Below the pieces are notes generated by a model. It had not been told where the DNA came from. It was given only the letters and a program-made list of their open reading frames with translations, and made no database searches. A stretch of 64,000 nt of DNA from Streptomyces sp. NBC_01276 (lineage in GTDB: Bacteria; Actinomycetota; Actinomycetes; Streptomycetales; Streptomycetaceae). Made by a program: the position numbers and the translations under genes. The DNA lies in contig NZ_CP108443.1 in NCBI RefSeq assembly GCF_041435355.1, forward strand, positions 1-64,000, given 5' to 3'. Positions within the stretch are counted from its first letter, which is position 1; each line of letters begins with the position of its first letter. Shown here piece after piece: positions 1 through 8,380 of the stretch.

Positions 1-390
1 CCTGAGCGCTGCGCGCTCAGGAGAGACCGGCTTCGCTGCGCTCAGCCGGGGCGCCTTCGGCGCCTGCCTCCGCTCGCTCCGGAGGAGTGAAACGCCCTCG
101 CTGCGCTGGCGAGGCTTCCGGCTTCGCCGAGCCAGGGTAGGGGACCGGCCGGGCTCGCTGCGCTCGCCCGAGCGAACTACCTCGCTGCGCTCGGTAGGGG
201 CTGCTTCGCAGCCTGGGGCCGGCCTTCGGCTGGTGGCTCTCCCGCTGCGCTCCGGGCTGCTCTAGTCCCCGTAGGCCCGCTATGCGGGCCGGAAGTCCCT
301 CGCTTCGCTCGGGAGTGACCCCGTTTCACGGGGTACTCCTGGCCCGGCCACGGCCCTGGTGCGCGTGCATACGCACAAGGGCCATGCCGA
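1..390. other. Telomere-like terminal foldback region of a linear replicon
   Basis: Nearly every base lies in a short inverted repeat. Perfect examples are 1-21 (9-bp stem, TGC loop), 50-64 (GGCGCC, TTC loop), 199-213 (GGCTGC, TTC loop), 274-290 (GGCCCGC, TAT loop) and 318-334 (ACCCCGT, TTC loop). Others have GCTTCGC or GCTGCGC-type loops (27-49, 67-85, 96-114, 150-170, 177-197), and a longer one spans 352-383. Dense foldbacks with trinucleotide loops are the hallmark of Streptomyces telomeres. The sequence does not match the archetypal CCCGCGGAGCGGGTA start, so this would be a non-archetypal type. The foldbacks are seen; the telomere role, and base 1 being at or near the end, are inferred. 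Confidence 0.75.
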
Positions 391-440
391 CCGTCACTCG
401 GAGCAGCTGAGGCACAAGTCAGCTGGCCCGAGCCCGATTA

Positions 441-980
441 TTATCCCATGAAGTAGTTCCAGGTCTGGTTGGCGCCGCCGTTACAGCCCCACTGGCTGGC
501 CTGCGCGCCCCAAGCGGTGCTGAAGCCAGCTATCTCCAGGCACTGACCGCTGTTCTCATTCTTGATCGGCACGGGCGGCATCGAGGAGTCATGTTCCCGC
601 ACATCCCAATGCTGGTTGGCACCGCCGGTGCAATCCCACTGCCGGGCCGACGCGCCGTAGTTGGTGCCCCAGTCGGCGATCTCCAGGCACTTGCCGCTGT
701 ACTGATTCCTGATCACAGATACCCCGCTTGGGTAGATCCCGATCCAGGTGGGCACAATGTCCCAGCGCTGGTTAGCGCCACCGGTGCATTGCCACTGCCG
801 AACCGGCGCGCCGTTGTCAGTGCGCCAGTCCGCGACCTCCAGACACAGCCCGCTGGCACCGTTCCTGATCGTGGTGTGGCCTTCCGCATACGCCGACGCC
901 GGAGTGGCTCCCAGGCCAAACACCAGCCCAGCCGCCACAGTGACGGCGGCGACTACCGATTTAGCACGATTCATACGCAT
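441..980 (-). CDS. Secreted ricin-type beta-trefoil lectin (RICIN domain)
   Basis: A 179-residue protein with a Sec signal peptide: basic MRMNR start, hydrophobic core, and a likely cleavage after ATPASA near residue 29. The rest is one beta-trefoil carbohydrate-binding domain with three repeats. Each repeat has a CLE(V/I)A motif followed by a Q-x-W motif (QRW, QHW, QTW), the signature of the ricin B fold. Cysteines in each repeat suggest extracellular disulfides. No catalytic domain is attached, so it is probably a free secreted lectin that binds glycans. It is the first gene inside the terminus and is transcribed towards it. A second small lectin of the same build lies at 10747-11247. Confidence 0.85.
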   Translation of the reverse strand: MRMNRAKSVVAAVTVAAGLVFGLGATPASAYAEGHTTIRNGASGLCLEVADWRTDNGAPVRQWQCTGGANQRWDIVPTWIGIYPSGVSVIRNQYSGKCLEIADWGTNYGASARQWDCTGGANQHWDVREHDSSMPPVPIKNENSGQCLEIAGFSTAWGAQASQWGCNGGANQTWNYFMG

Positions 981-1761
981 AATTTCCCCCGTTTCGTTGG
1001 TGCGGCTCGCAGGTAGCGACTGTCACTACGAACTTGCTTGGAAAGCCCGACAGTTGACTCCCACCCCGGGACCCTTCTGACCCCGGCAAGCCGCCCGTAC
1101 AGTAGATCATAAGTTCGATAGCCCTGTGTCACCGAACTTGCCCAACTGCCACCGAACTTGCCCAACTGCCCCTGAAGTTGGACCACTGCACGGTTCGTGC
1201 CAGAACGTTGACTCCATTAACCCGAACATCAATGAGCAGTGCCACAACCCTGCTGAACAATCGGGCATGCTAACGGCGACCAACGAACACGCCATGAGGC
1301 GAAACGCCCTCCCAGGCTGGCCCGCAACCAGGGCCGACCACCAGTCAATGACTCAATCTTCTACCCGGATGAACTCTAGAACCGAGGTTGAGTAGCAGAT
1401 ACCACGACTCAGCGTTTATGTCGCGGATCAGTGAAACTGCACATTGAAGCGCATGCGGGAGGAACTGGCTGCGACACCGCGTCTCCCTGTCCAGCTCAAC
1501 TCATCCCGGTGACACCACTTGCACCGCATCGCACTGTCCCCACGAGCCGCCCCTCACCAGCATGACCAGCCCAGAACCGAACACTGCCCGGAAGGACACC
1601 AGCTGCGGCCTGCTGGACAACCAGCCGCGGTGTCGCACCAACCTGCGCAACCAGGCCCCGAACTCAAGACTCCGCAGGTCAGACAGCTGGCATCCCCGGA
1701 CTCTGCGCAGCTTCACTGATCGGCGACAGGTGGGGTCAGAGCGTGACAGGAGCTCAGAGTG
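981..1761. other. Gene-poor subtelomeric spacer
   Basis: I see no gene that can be supported here. Short frames exist on both strands but have no recognisable motif, ribosome binding site or relative elsewhere in the window. The only structure noted is a perfect 20-bp tandem duplication at 1131-1170. Base composition is lower in GC than the flanking genes, with AT-richer patches near 1200-1450. Confidence 0.6.
1131..1170. repeat. Perfect 20-bp tandem duplication
   Basis: The 20-base unit starting ACCGAACTTG occurs twice in direct succession (1131-1150 and 1151-1170), followed by a partial related stretch. It lies in non-coding subtelomeric DNA. It could be a recent slippage product or a protein-binding iteron; nothing in the sequence decides. 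Confidence 0.8.
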
Positions 1762-3221
1762 CTACTGGTAGTGCGCAGTTCCGCCGTAGGACATGCCCAG
1801 GGCCACGGTGAGCTGCTTGATGTCGAGTTCGTCGGCAAGGGTGAGCAGCCGCGTAGAGCGCAGGATCCGAGGGAGGAGGCCGACCGGTGCGAGGCTGTCT
1901 CGGATGTGGGCTGCGCCGGCGGGGTTGGTGGTGACTCTGGTGAGCCGGGTGACCAGCACGTGCGGGTTGTCGGTGTGGAGGGCCTGGCGGTGGGTGAGAC
2001 AGGCTTCCAGAGCGCGCCATGTGGCGTCATCGAGGGCGAGATCGACGCTGCGTCCTGGGAAGCGGACTGTTCGGGAGGCTGTGGTGATGTCCGTGAGGGT
2101 GAGGTGGCGGAGTTCGGTGGTGGTGGCAGCGTGCAGCAGAGCCGCCAGGCCGATGAACGCCTCGTGCGGCAGGACACCTTCGCCGGCCCTCCAGCGGCGG
2201 TAGAGGACACGCTGCTCGTCGAGGGTGAGGGTCGAGCCGCTGAAGCCGCGTGGCTGCGGGGCCTGCATAGCCGCGGCGGGATCGTGGAGCACCAGGCCGG
2301 TCCGGTGGGCGTGGGCGAAGAACTGCCTCAGCCCCGCGAGCCAGGAAGCCCGGCGGGCCGGATTCCGGGCCAGGAACGCTTCAAGATCGCCTGCGTTCAC
2401 GCCCGCCCAGGTGGTGTGACCCTTCGCGTGGAGGTGGAGCGCCAGGTCCCGGACGGTGTCGAGGCGGATCTCGATGGTCTTGAGCTGATTCGGTCGCAGC
2501 CCAAGATTCTCGGCATTCTCCCGCCGGGCCACCAGCACGTCCGCGAACGCACGCACGGCGGGGCGCAGCGGGGCGGGGACGGCCGCGAGCTCAGGATGTC
2601 TGCGGGGGCTTCGAGGAGGTCGTGGGTGTGGAAGAAGCCCGCGAGCAGCCGGCCGAGCCAGGGGCGCGTGCGGCGGGCTTCGGTGAGCAGATCGTGCGGG
2701 TCGGTTTGGCCTGTGTCGATGACGAAGCGGGCCGTGTGAGCGAGGGTGTCCGCGCCGTAGAAGACGTTGCGGTGCGTTGCCAGGTGCGCGGTGAGCGCGT
2801 CCCACCAAGCCGGCGTGCAGGGCATCCTGCGGGCCCAGCCTGCCGCGCGGGTTCTGACCGTGTGCGGCGAGTATTCGTAGCAGCGCTTGCACATGCCCCG
2901 CGCCCACTGGGACGCCACGCCGCATCCCGTGCAGGCCTCAGGCGGCCGGGCCCTGGCCGGATCGGAGCACGGACGGCACCACTGGGTCGCCGCGTCCAGA
3001 ATCCGCCGGCGCCCGCATCGCCGACATGGGCCGAGCGCCGGCCTTCCCGCGGCCCGGCGCCAGCAAGCAGCGCACATCTCCTCCGCAGGGCGTCTGCCAG
3101 CCCCGCAACCAGGACACGTCCGTAAGCACCAGGCACACAAGCCCGATCCTGGGCGCAGCCAGCGCAACTTCGTACAGCCAGGACAGCGGCCCTGCACGGC
3201 GCCAGGAACAGACGCTGACAT
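1762..3221 (-). pseudogene. Zinc-ribbon recombinase-like protein, frameshifted near 2590
   Basis: Reading from ATG 3221, the first ~210 residues hold several CxxC zinc-ribbon motifs (CPGC, CAWC, CPGC, CAAC, CRRC, CTGC, CKRC), so a multi-zinc N-terminal region. Around 2585-2600 the frame shifts by one base: the first frame runs through HDLLEAPADIL, and the homologous reading continues in the next frame at ELAAVPAPLRPAVRAF. The C-terminal ~280 residues resemble a degenerate tyrosine-recombinase core: TTELRHLTL as an Arg-I-like box, a late Arg-rich helix, LGMSYGGTAHY at the end. It lies downstream of an XRE regulator and a conventional tyrosine recombinase on the same strand, so the three probably act as one recombination module. 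The frameshift could be real decay, programmed, or a base-call error. Confidence 0.6.
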
Positions 3222-3274
3222 GGATCTTGAACCCGCCAAGTAGGTGGAAGGACGGCCGACGAAGAGCCGCAGGG

Positions 3275-3652
3275 TCAGAGGGGAGGCAGTGACCGTCTCC
3301 CGGCTACTCGCGACGGACCGGGCGATGGCCTCCCGCCTGACAGCCCTGCCAGCGCGGTTCCCGAGGCCGGTACCGGTGCTGCCGGACCGAGCACAAGTAG
3401 ATCTCCAGGAGCACAGTCCAGGGCCGTACACAGCGCGGCCAGGGTGGACAGCTTCACCTGGGACGGCTGCTTGGTGAACAGAGCCGACACCGAGGCTGCG
3501 GACAGCTCCAGTCCCGCCTTCTCAACCAGTAGCCGCCGTAGCTGGGTCCCGGTCCACACACCGCGCTCCGCCGCCGCCATCCGCAACCGCCACTGAACGC
3601 CTCCCGGAGGGTCCGGGTCCGCAAGCCCGGGTCCTGGTGGGGTCATGTCCAT
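3275..3652 (-). CDS. XRE/Cro-type helix-turn-helix regulator
   Basis: A 125-residue protein with a compact helix-turn-helix over about residues 28-80. It reads GTQLRRLLVEKAGLELSAAS, then VSALFTKQPSQVKLSTLAAL and CTALDCAPGDLL, the usual pattern of small XRE_N/Cro regulators. A flexible Pro/Gly/Arg-rich tail follows. It starts with ATG at 3652; a second ATG two codons later is possible. It lies 13 bp downstream of the tyrosine recombinase stop and 53 bp before the zinc-ribbon gene, all on the minus strand, so the three are probably cotranscribed. Its likely job is control of the recombination module. It is not a phage-type long repressor because it has no cleavage or dimerisation domain. Confidence 0.75.
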   Translation of the reverse strand: MDMTPPGPGLADPDPPGGVQWRLRMAAAERGVWTGTQLRRLLVEKAGLELSAASVSALFTKQPSQVKLSTLAALCTALDCAPGDLLVLGPAAPVPASGTALAGLSGGRPSPGPSRVAGRRSLPPL

Positions 3653-3665
3653 CGCCCCTCTCCGG

Positions 3666-4730
3666 TCAGACGGCCAGGGCGCGGACGGCCGAGTCGGTGG
3701 CCCGCTTCCAGGCGTCCTCGACGAACCGCTGCGACGGCTTCACGTACGCCATCGTAGAGGCGATATGCCGATGCCCGAGAAGCTGCTGGACCGCGATCAG
3801 GTCCATGCCGCGCTCGTACTGGTGCGTCGCGCACGCCCGACGCAGCGCATGAGGTGTGAACCGCTCCTCCCAGACCACACCCTCAAGATCAAGAATCCGG
3901 GCCAGGCGATCCCGGACCGTCCCTGTCTTCAGCGGCTCGCCTTCGTCGTCACAGAACAGCGCCGGGCCGACGGGGAACAGCGGCCGAACGTCCTGCAGAT
4001 ACCAGGCCAGGATCCGGTCCAGGCCCTCCAGCATCGGCGCCCACCGCGGCCGCGGCCCCGACGTGTTCGCTGCCTTACCGAACCGCACATGCAACTTCCC
4101 CGACGGCCCGAGCCGCGGATACACATCCGCCTGGTCCAAGCGCACCAGCTCACTCACCCGCACCCCGAACAGGTACGGCGTGCGCAGCATCGCGTAGTCC
4201 CGCGCCGCGAACCGGTATTCGGAAGCGACCGCCACCTGGGAACGGACGAAGGAGAAGAACGCCTCCAGCCGCTCCCGGCTCGGAGGTGGACCGACCGCCG
4301 CGTCGTCACTGGCATGCCGCACGCGGTTGAACCGGTCCAGCGCGCTCCCGCTGACCGGCACCCCGAACAGGGCCCGGACCTGGGGTCCGTACCGCAGCGC
4401 GACGAAAGCATGGAAGTCACGGAGCATCTGCAGGTACTGCCGGCGCGTCCCCGCCGCCAGACCCGCCACTGCCAAAGCGTGGAGCATCTCATCGACGTCC
4501 TCGGCCTCCACCGCCCACACCGGACAGTCGAAACGCCCCAGCACACGAGACAAGAGCGAGCGGTAACCACGGACCGTCGACAGAGCGAGCCCCCGCACCA
4601 CCCACGACCTCGCGAACGCCTCAGCACACTCAGCCTGGAACACCCACGGATCCGCCCCAGCATCCGGACCAGCCAGCCCGCCACCCACGAGGCGCAACCC
4701 GCCCCGCTCCCCCACAGCCACCAGCCACAC
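3666..4730 (-). CDS. Tyrosine-type site-specific recombinase/integrase
   Basis: A 354-residue integrase with the complete catalytic set. Arg191 lies in GVRVSEL, Lys219 in the beta-hairpin (GKA), His294 and Arg297 in HALRR, His320 in LLGH, and the nucleophile Tyr329 in TMAY. Residues ~35-130 form the SAM-like core-binding domain. GTG start. It would cut and rejoin DNA through a 3'-phosphotyrosine link. It leads a three-gene minus-strand set with an XRE regulator and a zinc-ribbon recombinase-like gene. Upstream lies a truncated tniB, so this module may have inserted into, or replaced the end of, a Tn5053-like transposon. No att core could be identified. Confidence 0.9.
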   Translation of the reverse strand: MWLVAVGERGGLRLVGGGLAGPDAGADPWVFQAECAEAFARSWVVRGLALSTVRGYRSLLSRVLGRFDCPVWAVEAEDVDEMLHALAVAGLAAGTRRQYLQMLRDFHAFVALRYGPQVRALFGVPVSGSALDRFNRVRHASDDAAVGPPPSRERLEAFFSFVRSQVAVASEYRFAARDYAMLRTPYLFGVRVSELVRLDQADVYPRLGPSGKLHVRFGKAANTSGPRPRWAPMLEGLDRILAWYLQDVRPLFPVGPALFCDDEGEPLKTGTVRDRLARILDLEGVVWEERFTPHALRRACATHQYERGMDLIAVQQLLGHRHIASTMAYVKPSQRFVEDAWKRATDSAVRALAV

Positions 4731-4834
4731 CCCGAAGCTCGTCAGTTAAGGCAGCACCTGAACAACCACGCCACCACCGACAGACCCAACGAGACACCGC
4801 AGGAAAAGCAACCGCTGCCAGCGAAACAACCGGC

Positions 4835-5251
4835 TCATCCACACCACATCTTCGACAGCCACTGCGCCTCGTCACAGACCAGGACATGCGTCTCCTCCAA
4901 GGCGCCGCGCAGCATCCGGTCGAACTCGATCGGCTGCCCCGGAGGACGGCCCTGCAGACCCAGAGCGTGGAACAGCTCGTGGCGCAGGTCGCGGGTCGAG
5001 GGGCGGGAGCGGAACTGGATCCGGCGTGTCAGCTTCGGCGCGAGCTCGCGCAACGAGGTGTTCACCGCCAGCGACTTGCCACGGCCCGCCTGCCCGCAGA
5101 TACAGATCATGGCTCTGGCCTCGATCGCGGCACGGATGTTCTCCCGCGCCATCAGCAGGGCACGCGTGGAGACGACCTGGGCGCCCGGCAGGCGCATGAA
5201 GTGGTCCTCCCGCTCACGCGGCAGCCGTCCCTGCCGCTCAGCAGACACCAT
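4835..5251 (-). pseudogene. tniB: TniB-like AAA transposition ATPase, 3'-truncated
   Basis: The product has Walker A GQAGRGKS (residues 53-60) and Walker B LVCDEAQ (about 124-130), as in the TniB/IstB-type ATPases that select targets for TniA-type transposases. The protein ends at 138 residues, right after WLSK, where family members usually run to roughly 250-300 residues with sensor motifs. The last four residues (MWCG) read into unrelated DNA, so the gene is cut at about 4850. It starts three bases after the tniA stop, so the two are an operon. The missing 3' part was not found elsewhere in the window. Without sensor regions it is unlikely to work. Confidence 0.75.
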
Positions 5252-5254
5252 CGC

Positions 5255-6916
5255 TCAACACTCCCCGCTGTCGTCACGCACACCAGCCGCTCCAGGCGGC
5301 CCGCCATCGGCTGCCTCCGCCTGCCCGGCGTCCGCCTGCGCGCCGGCCGCCCTGCGAGGGCGAACAACCGGACGCGCCCAGGAAGCCGGGGGTTCACGGG
5401 GAGGGATCAGGTCCGGGAGCGCCCGGGCCGCCAGATCCACGCCCCTGGCCCGGGAGATCTCCGCCTCTGCCTGAGAAGCCGTGACCGTGTGCCGCGGGCG
5501 GGGCACGGCAGCCGTGGTCGTGGCCGTGTAGCGGGTCTTGCGCAGCTTCTCCGCCGCCTTCAGATCCGCCTTCAACTGCCGGGCCTTCTTCTCCCTGACC
5601 GAACTCAGCGCACGACGCTGCTCCGCCGTCGCCGCCTGGGCCAGATAGGCGGTCCCGAGGTGCCGGCCCCACTCCTCGGTGGAGAACACCTCGATCTGCC
5701 CGTCGTAGTGCGGCAGATACCTCAGCCGGACCCGCATGCCGACGTGCCCGACCATCCACGGCGCGACGTAGGCACGACGTCGCCAGCTGATCCCGTTCGT
5801 GGTGATCTTCCGGACCCGGCCGTCGTCCTCCAGCGCGAAGAACGCCAGCCGCTCCTCCGCCACGTCCTCGACCGGCGCCGGATCCGCCTCCCATGCCGCC
5901 AACGGCGTCATCCCCTTTGCGAGGCCCTCGGGATGGTGGCTGGTGTTCCACCCCCGCACCCACCTCAGCAGGGCCTCGACGAACTCCGGATACGACATGA
6001 GGTCCTCCACCCGGTCCGGACGGTGAGCACCGACCGGCCGGGCCCTGCGGGTATAGCCGGGCAGGGAGACCAGGAACATCTCCTCGACCGCATCGTTCAG
6101 CGCCTCGATGGTGCCCTTGCGGTACGGCTTGTACGCAGGCAGATCGTGGACGGGGACCGCGAAGGCGCCCAGAGCTCGCTCCACCGTCCGACACAGGAAC
6201 TCCTTGCCCCGGTCCACGCGCACCACCCCGGGCAGGCCGCCGAACGGGCCGTACGGCTCGGTGCGGCTGATCCCCGTGCGCAGCGCGGCCAGGACCGCGT
6301 CCCTCGCCGGCTGATGCGGGGTAACCGCCACGCCTACGATCGCCTTCGTCGCGACATCGATGAACCACGTCACCCATGGGCACACCGCAGAGCCTTCGAC
6401 GTCCACACGTACTGGGATCCGCTTGTGATCACCCTCCCAGCAGGCGTTCCGGTGCGTCCGCGGACGCTTGCCGTACACGTCATACCGACGACGAGCTGCT
6501 TCACCGCCCTTCAGGCCCGCCCGCTCCCCCACCGACAAGTCCTGACGCACGGCACGCTGCAGAGCACGAAGAGAAGGAACCGAATCCGCGACACCGGCCT
6601 TCGCCGCCTCGGCGAGCAGCTCGCGGTGGACCGCGGCCACATTCCCGCCCCACACCGCAAGACGCGCGCGGACATCCGCGCTCACACCGGCCCGAGCCGG
6701 CGGCCGGGCCGACAGACGCCCCTCACGCCGGGCCACCGACAACCAGCTCCACACCGTCCGCTCGGACACGTCCAAAGCCGAAGCAGTCAACCGCACATGA
6801 GCAGAAGCAAGTTCGCCACGACCATCGAGGGCCATCAGGCGCGTGAGTGCCGCCTCCCGCCCCACACCAGCCGACACCACCCAATCGGTGAAGCCACCGG
6901 CATCGCTGTCCGCCAT
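5255..6916 (-). CDS. tniA: TniA-type (Mu/rve fold) DDE transposase
   Basis: A 553-residue transposase from the ATG at 6916, which has a GGAGGGG-type ribosome site; an upstream start would add ~30 residues without family features. An N-terminal helix-turn-helix (LDVSERTVWSW, residues 48-58) precedes the retroviral-integrase fold. The acidic triad is D163 (EGDHKRIP), D235 (VVRVDRGKEF) and E271 (YRKGTIEALN), with 35 residues between the last two, as expected. A Mu-type beta-barrel C-terminal region follows from ~residue 400. This makes it the catalytic subunit of a Tn5053/Tn552-like transposon. Its partner ATPase gene downstream is truncated and no tniQ is visible, so the element is probably immobile although this subunit looks intact. 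Confidence 0.85.
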   Translation of the reverse strand: MADSDAGGFTDWVVSAGVGREAALTRLMALDGRGELASAHVRLTASALDVSERTVWSWLSVARREGRLSARPPARAGVSADVRARLAVWGGNVAAVHRELLAEAAKAGVADSVPSLRALQRAVRQDLSVGERAGLKGGEAARRRYDVYGKRPRTHRNACWEGDHKRIPVRVDVEGSAVCPWVTWFIDVATKAIVGVAVTPHQPARDAVLAALRTGISRTEPYGPFGGLPGVVRVDRGKEFLCRTVERALGAFAVPVHDLPAYKPYRKGTIEALNDAVEEMFLVSLPGYTRRARPVGAHRPDRVEDLMSYPEFVEALLRWVRGWNTSHHPEGLAKGMTPLAAWEADPAPVEDVAEERLAFFALEDDGRVRKITTNGISWRRRAYVAPWMVGHVGMRVRLRYLPHYDGQIEVFSTEEWGRHLGTAYLAQAATAEQRRALSSVREKKARQLKADLKAAEKLRKTRYTATTTAAVPRPRHTVTASQAEAEISRARGVDLAARALPDLIPPREPPASWARPVVRPRRAAGAQADAGQAEAADGGPPGAAGVRDDSGEC

Positions 6917-7142
6917 CAGCCCCTCCCGCAGACGCCCATCCCCGCCCCGGAAACGCTGTCCACGACCACGCACCTCAAGCCGACACGCCGCACCGCATCC
7001 CACCAACGAGTGACTGCCCTGTGCGACTGATGCCTACGACAGCCGGCAGTGGTGCGCCGGGCGTCGCAAAAATCGGCTGGCGGCCCCCTCTCGGCTCGGT
7101 GCAGATTGACCTTGCGAATCCGGGGAGAGCGTTGGGGGTCGG

Positions 7143-7427
7143 GTGATGGGTGGCACACCTTGGACGGGTAACGACCGTGGCCACAACGATGTGGTTCACG
7201 GGCGCTGGCTGCGGCTGCTGAACCGGTCCACCGCAGAGCCCGGCTACCGGGACGAGTGGTACTACGAGCAGTGCGGTGGGTGTCGGTTCTGGATCGCGCT
7301 CAGTGGAGAGCTCGGCCAGGACTGGGGCGCCTGCACCGACGCCGGGTCAGCCTTCGACGGGCGGCTGCGTTTCGAGCACGACGGCTGTGAATCCTTCACC
7401 GACCGCGAGGACGGAACATTCGGCTGA
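7143..7427 (+). CDS. Small DUF3027-like protein
   Basis: A 93-94 residue protein with GTG 7143 or ATG 7146 start. It has the compact motif WYYEQCGGCRFW, then GELGQDWGAC and a closing FDGRLRFEHDGC. That pattern (CGxCRFW, DWGxCT, SPFDGRxxFEHDGC) is common in small actinobacterial DUF3027-type proteins. Function unknown. The four cysteines and late His suggest metal binding, but that is an inference. It stands alone just outside the transposase, with no obvious operon partner. Confidence 0.6.
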   Translation: MMGGTPWTGNDRGHNDVVHGRWLRLLNRSTAEPGYRDEWYYEQCGGCRFWIALSGELGQDWGACTDAGSAFDGRLRFEHDGCESFTDREDGTFG

Positions 7428-7762
7428 CCACTGCATCTGAGCCGCAGTGGCCTCGGCCGCGTGAGACCACCCGTCGCAAGCCCTGCCGCACTGTTGACAT
7501 ACACGCCCGCAACCTTCGCCTTCAAAGGACAGCGGCGGCCCAACAGGCCGAGCAGTCAGGCCCTCCCACAAGCCCACACACGCGACAGCAAACCTTCAGC
7601 GGGAAACGACACCGGCCTTCAGTAGAAAAACGACACCCCACAACCCACCCACCAGCCAAAACAACCTACTGAAAACCCTGTCGCCAACCACTGCAACCCA
7701 CACGTCGCGCATCATGACCCCATGGACGGCCAAGGGCGGCACAGCAGCCGTCGAGTAGCGGT
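7428..7762. other. Intergenic, no gene seen
   Basis: About 335 bases between two genes facing each other. It contains short C/A-rich stretches (cccacaacccacccaccag) but no convincing frame, strong hairpin or repeat was seen. Confidence 0.5.
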
Positions 7763-8380
7763 CTAGGACGGTGTGATCCGGTACGTGAGGTGAGTTACCT
7801 GGGGGGAGTCGACCACCCGTGTGGGCACGAGGCTGAGATTCGGTGAGACGCCGTCGAAGAGGCGGACTCCCGAGCCGAGTAGGAGGGGTGCGAGGTGGAT
7901 CTGGAGCTCGTCCAGCAGCCCGGCGGCGAGGTACTGCCGTACGGTGTCCGCACCGCCGGAGATCTGTACGTCCTTGTCCCCCGCGGCCTTGCGCGCCTGG
8001 GCCAGCGCGCTGTCGATCCCTTCGGTCACGAAGGTGAAGGTGGTGCCGCCCTGCCGCACCCACGGTTCGCGCGGGGTGTGGGTGAGGACGAAGACGGGGG
8101 CGCGGAAGGGCGGCGGGTCGGGCCAGCCGACCTCACCTTCGGCGAACATCTGCCGCCCCATGATGTAGGCGCCGGCGCGGGTGAAGTTCTCCTGGACGAT
8201 GTCGTCGTCCTGGTTGGTCTCCCCGCCCTTGATGCTCTGGCGCTCCCGCCAGCTCTCGACGCCGAAGACCCACTCGTGGATGCCCATTCCGCCGTCACCA
8301 AGCGGGTTGTCGGGGTGGGAGTTGGGCCCGGCGATGAAGCCGTCCAGAGACATGCCCAGACTGGCGAAGACATTGCTCAC
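7763..8380 (-). CDS. Dihydrofolate reductase family protein (RibD C-terminal fold)
   Basis: A 205-residue single-domain protein of the RibD_C/DHFR-like superfamily. It opens with FASLGMSLDGFIAG, the usual first strand and substrate loop. AYIMGRQMFAEGE is the central nucleotide-site helix, and VQISGGADTVRQYLAAGLLDELQIHLAPLLLGSGVRLF carries the GG-phosphate loop and the DEL-x-H-x-P-LLG signature. It is therefore an NAD(P)H-dependent reductase whose substrate cannot be read from sequence. It overlaps the upstream hydrolase gene by 4 bases on the minus strand, so the two are cotranscribed, and the TetR gene across the divergent promoter is the likely regulator. Confidence 0.85.
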   Translation of the reverse strand: MSNVFASLGMSLDGFIAGPNSHPDNPLGDGGMGIHEWVFGVESWRERQSIKGGETNQDDDIVQENFTRAGAYIMGRQMFAEGEVGWPDPPPFRAPVFVLTHTPREPWVRQGGTTFTFVTEGIDSALAQARKAAGDKDVQISGGADTVRQYLAAGLLDELQIHLAPLLLGSGVRLFDGVSPNLSLVPTRVVDSPQVTHLTYRITPS

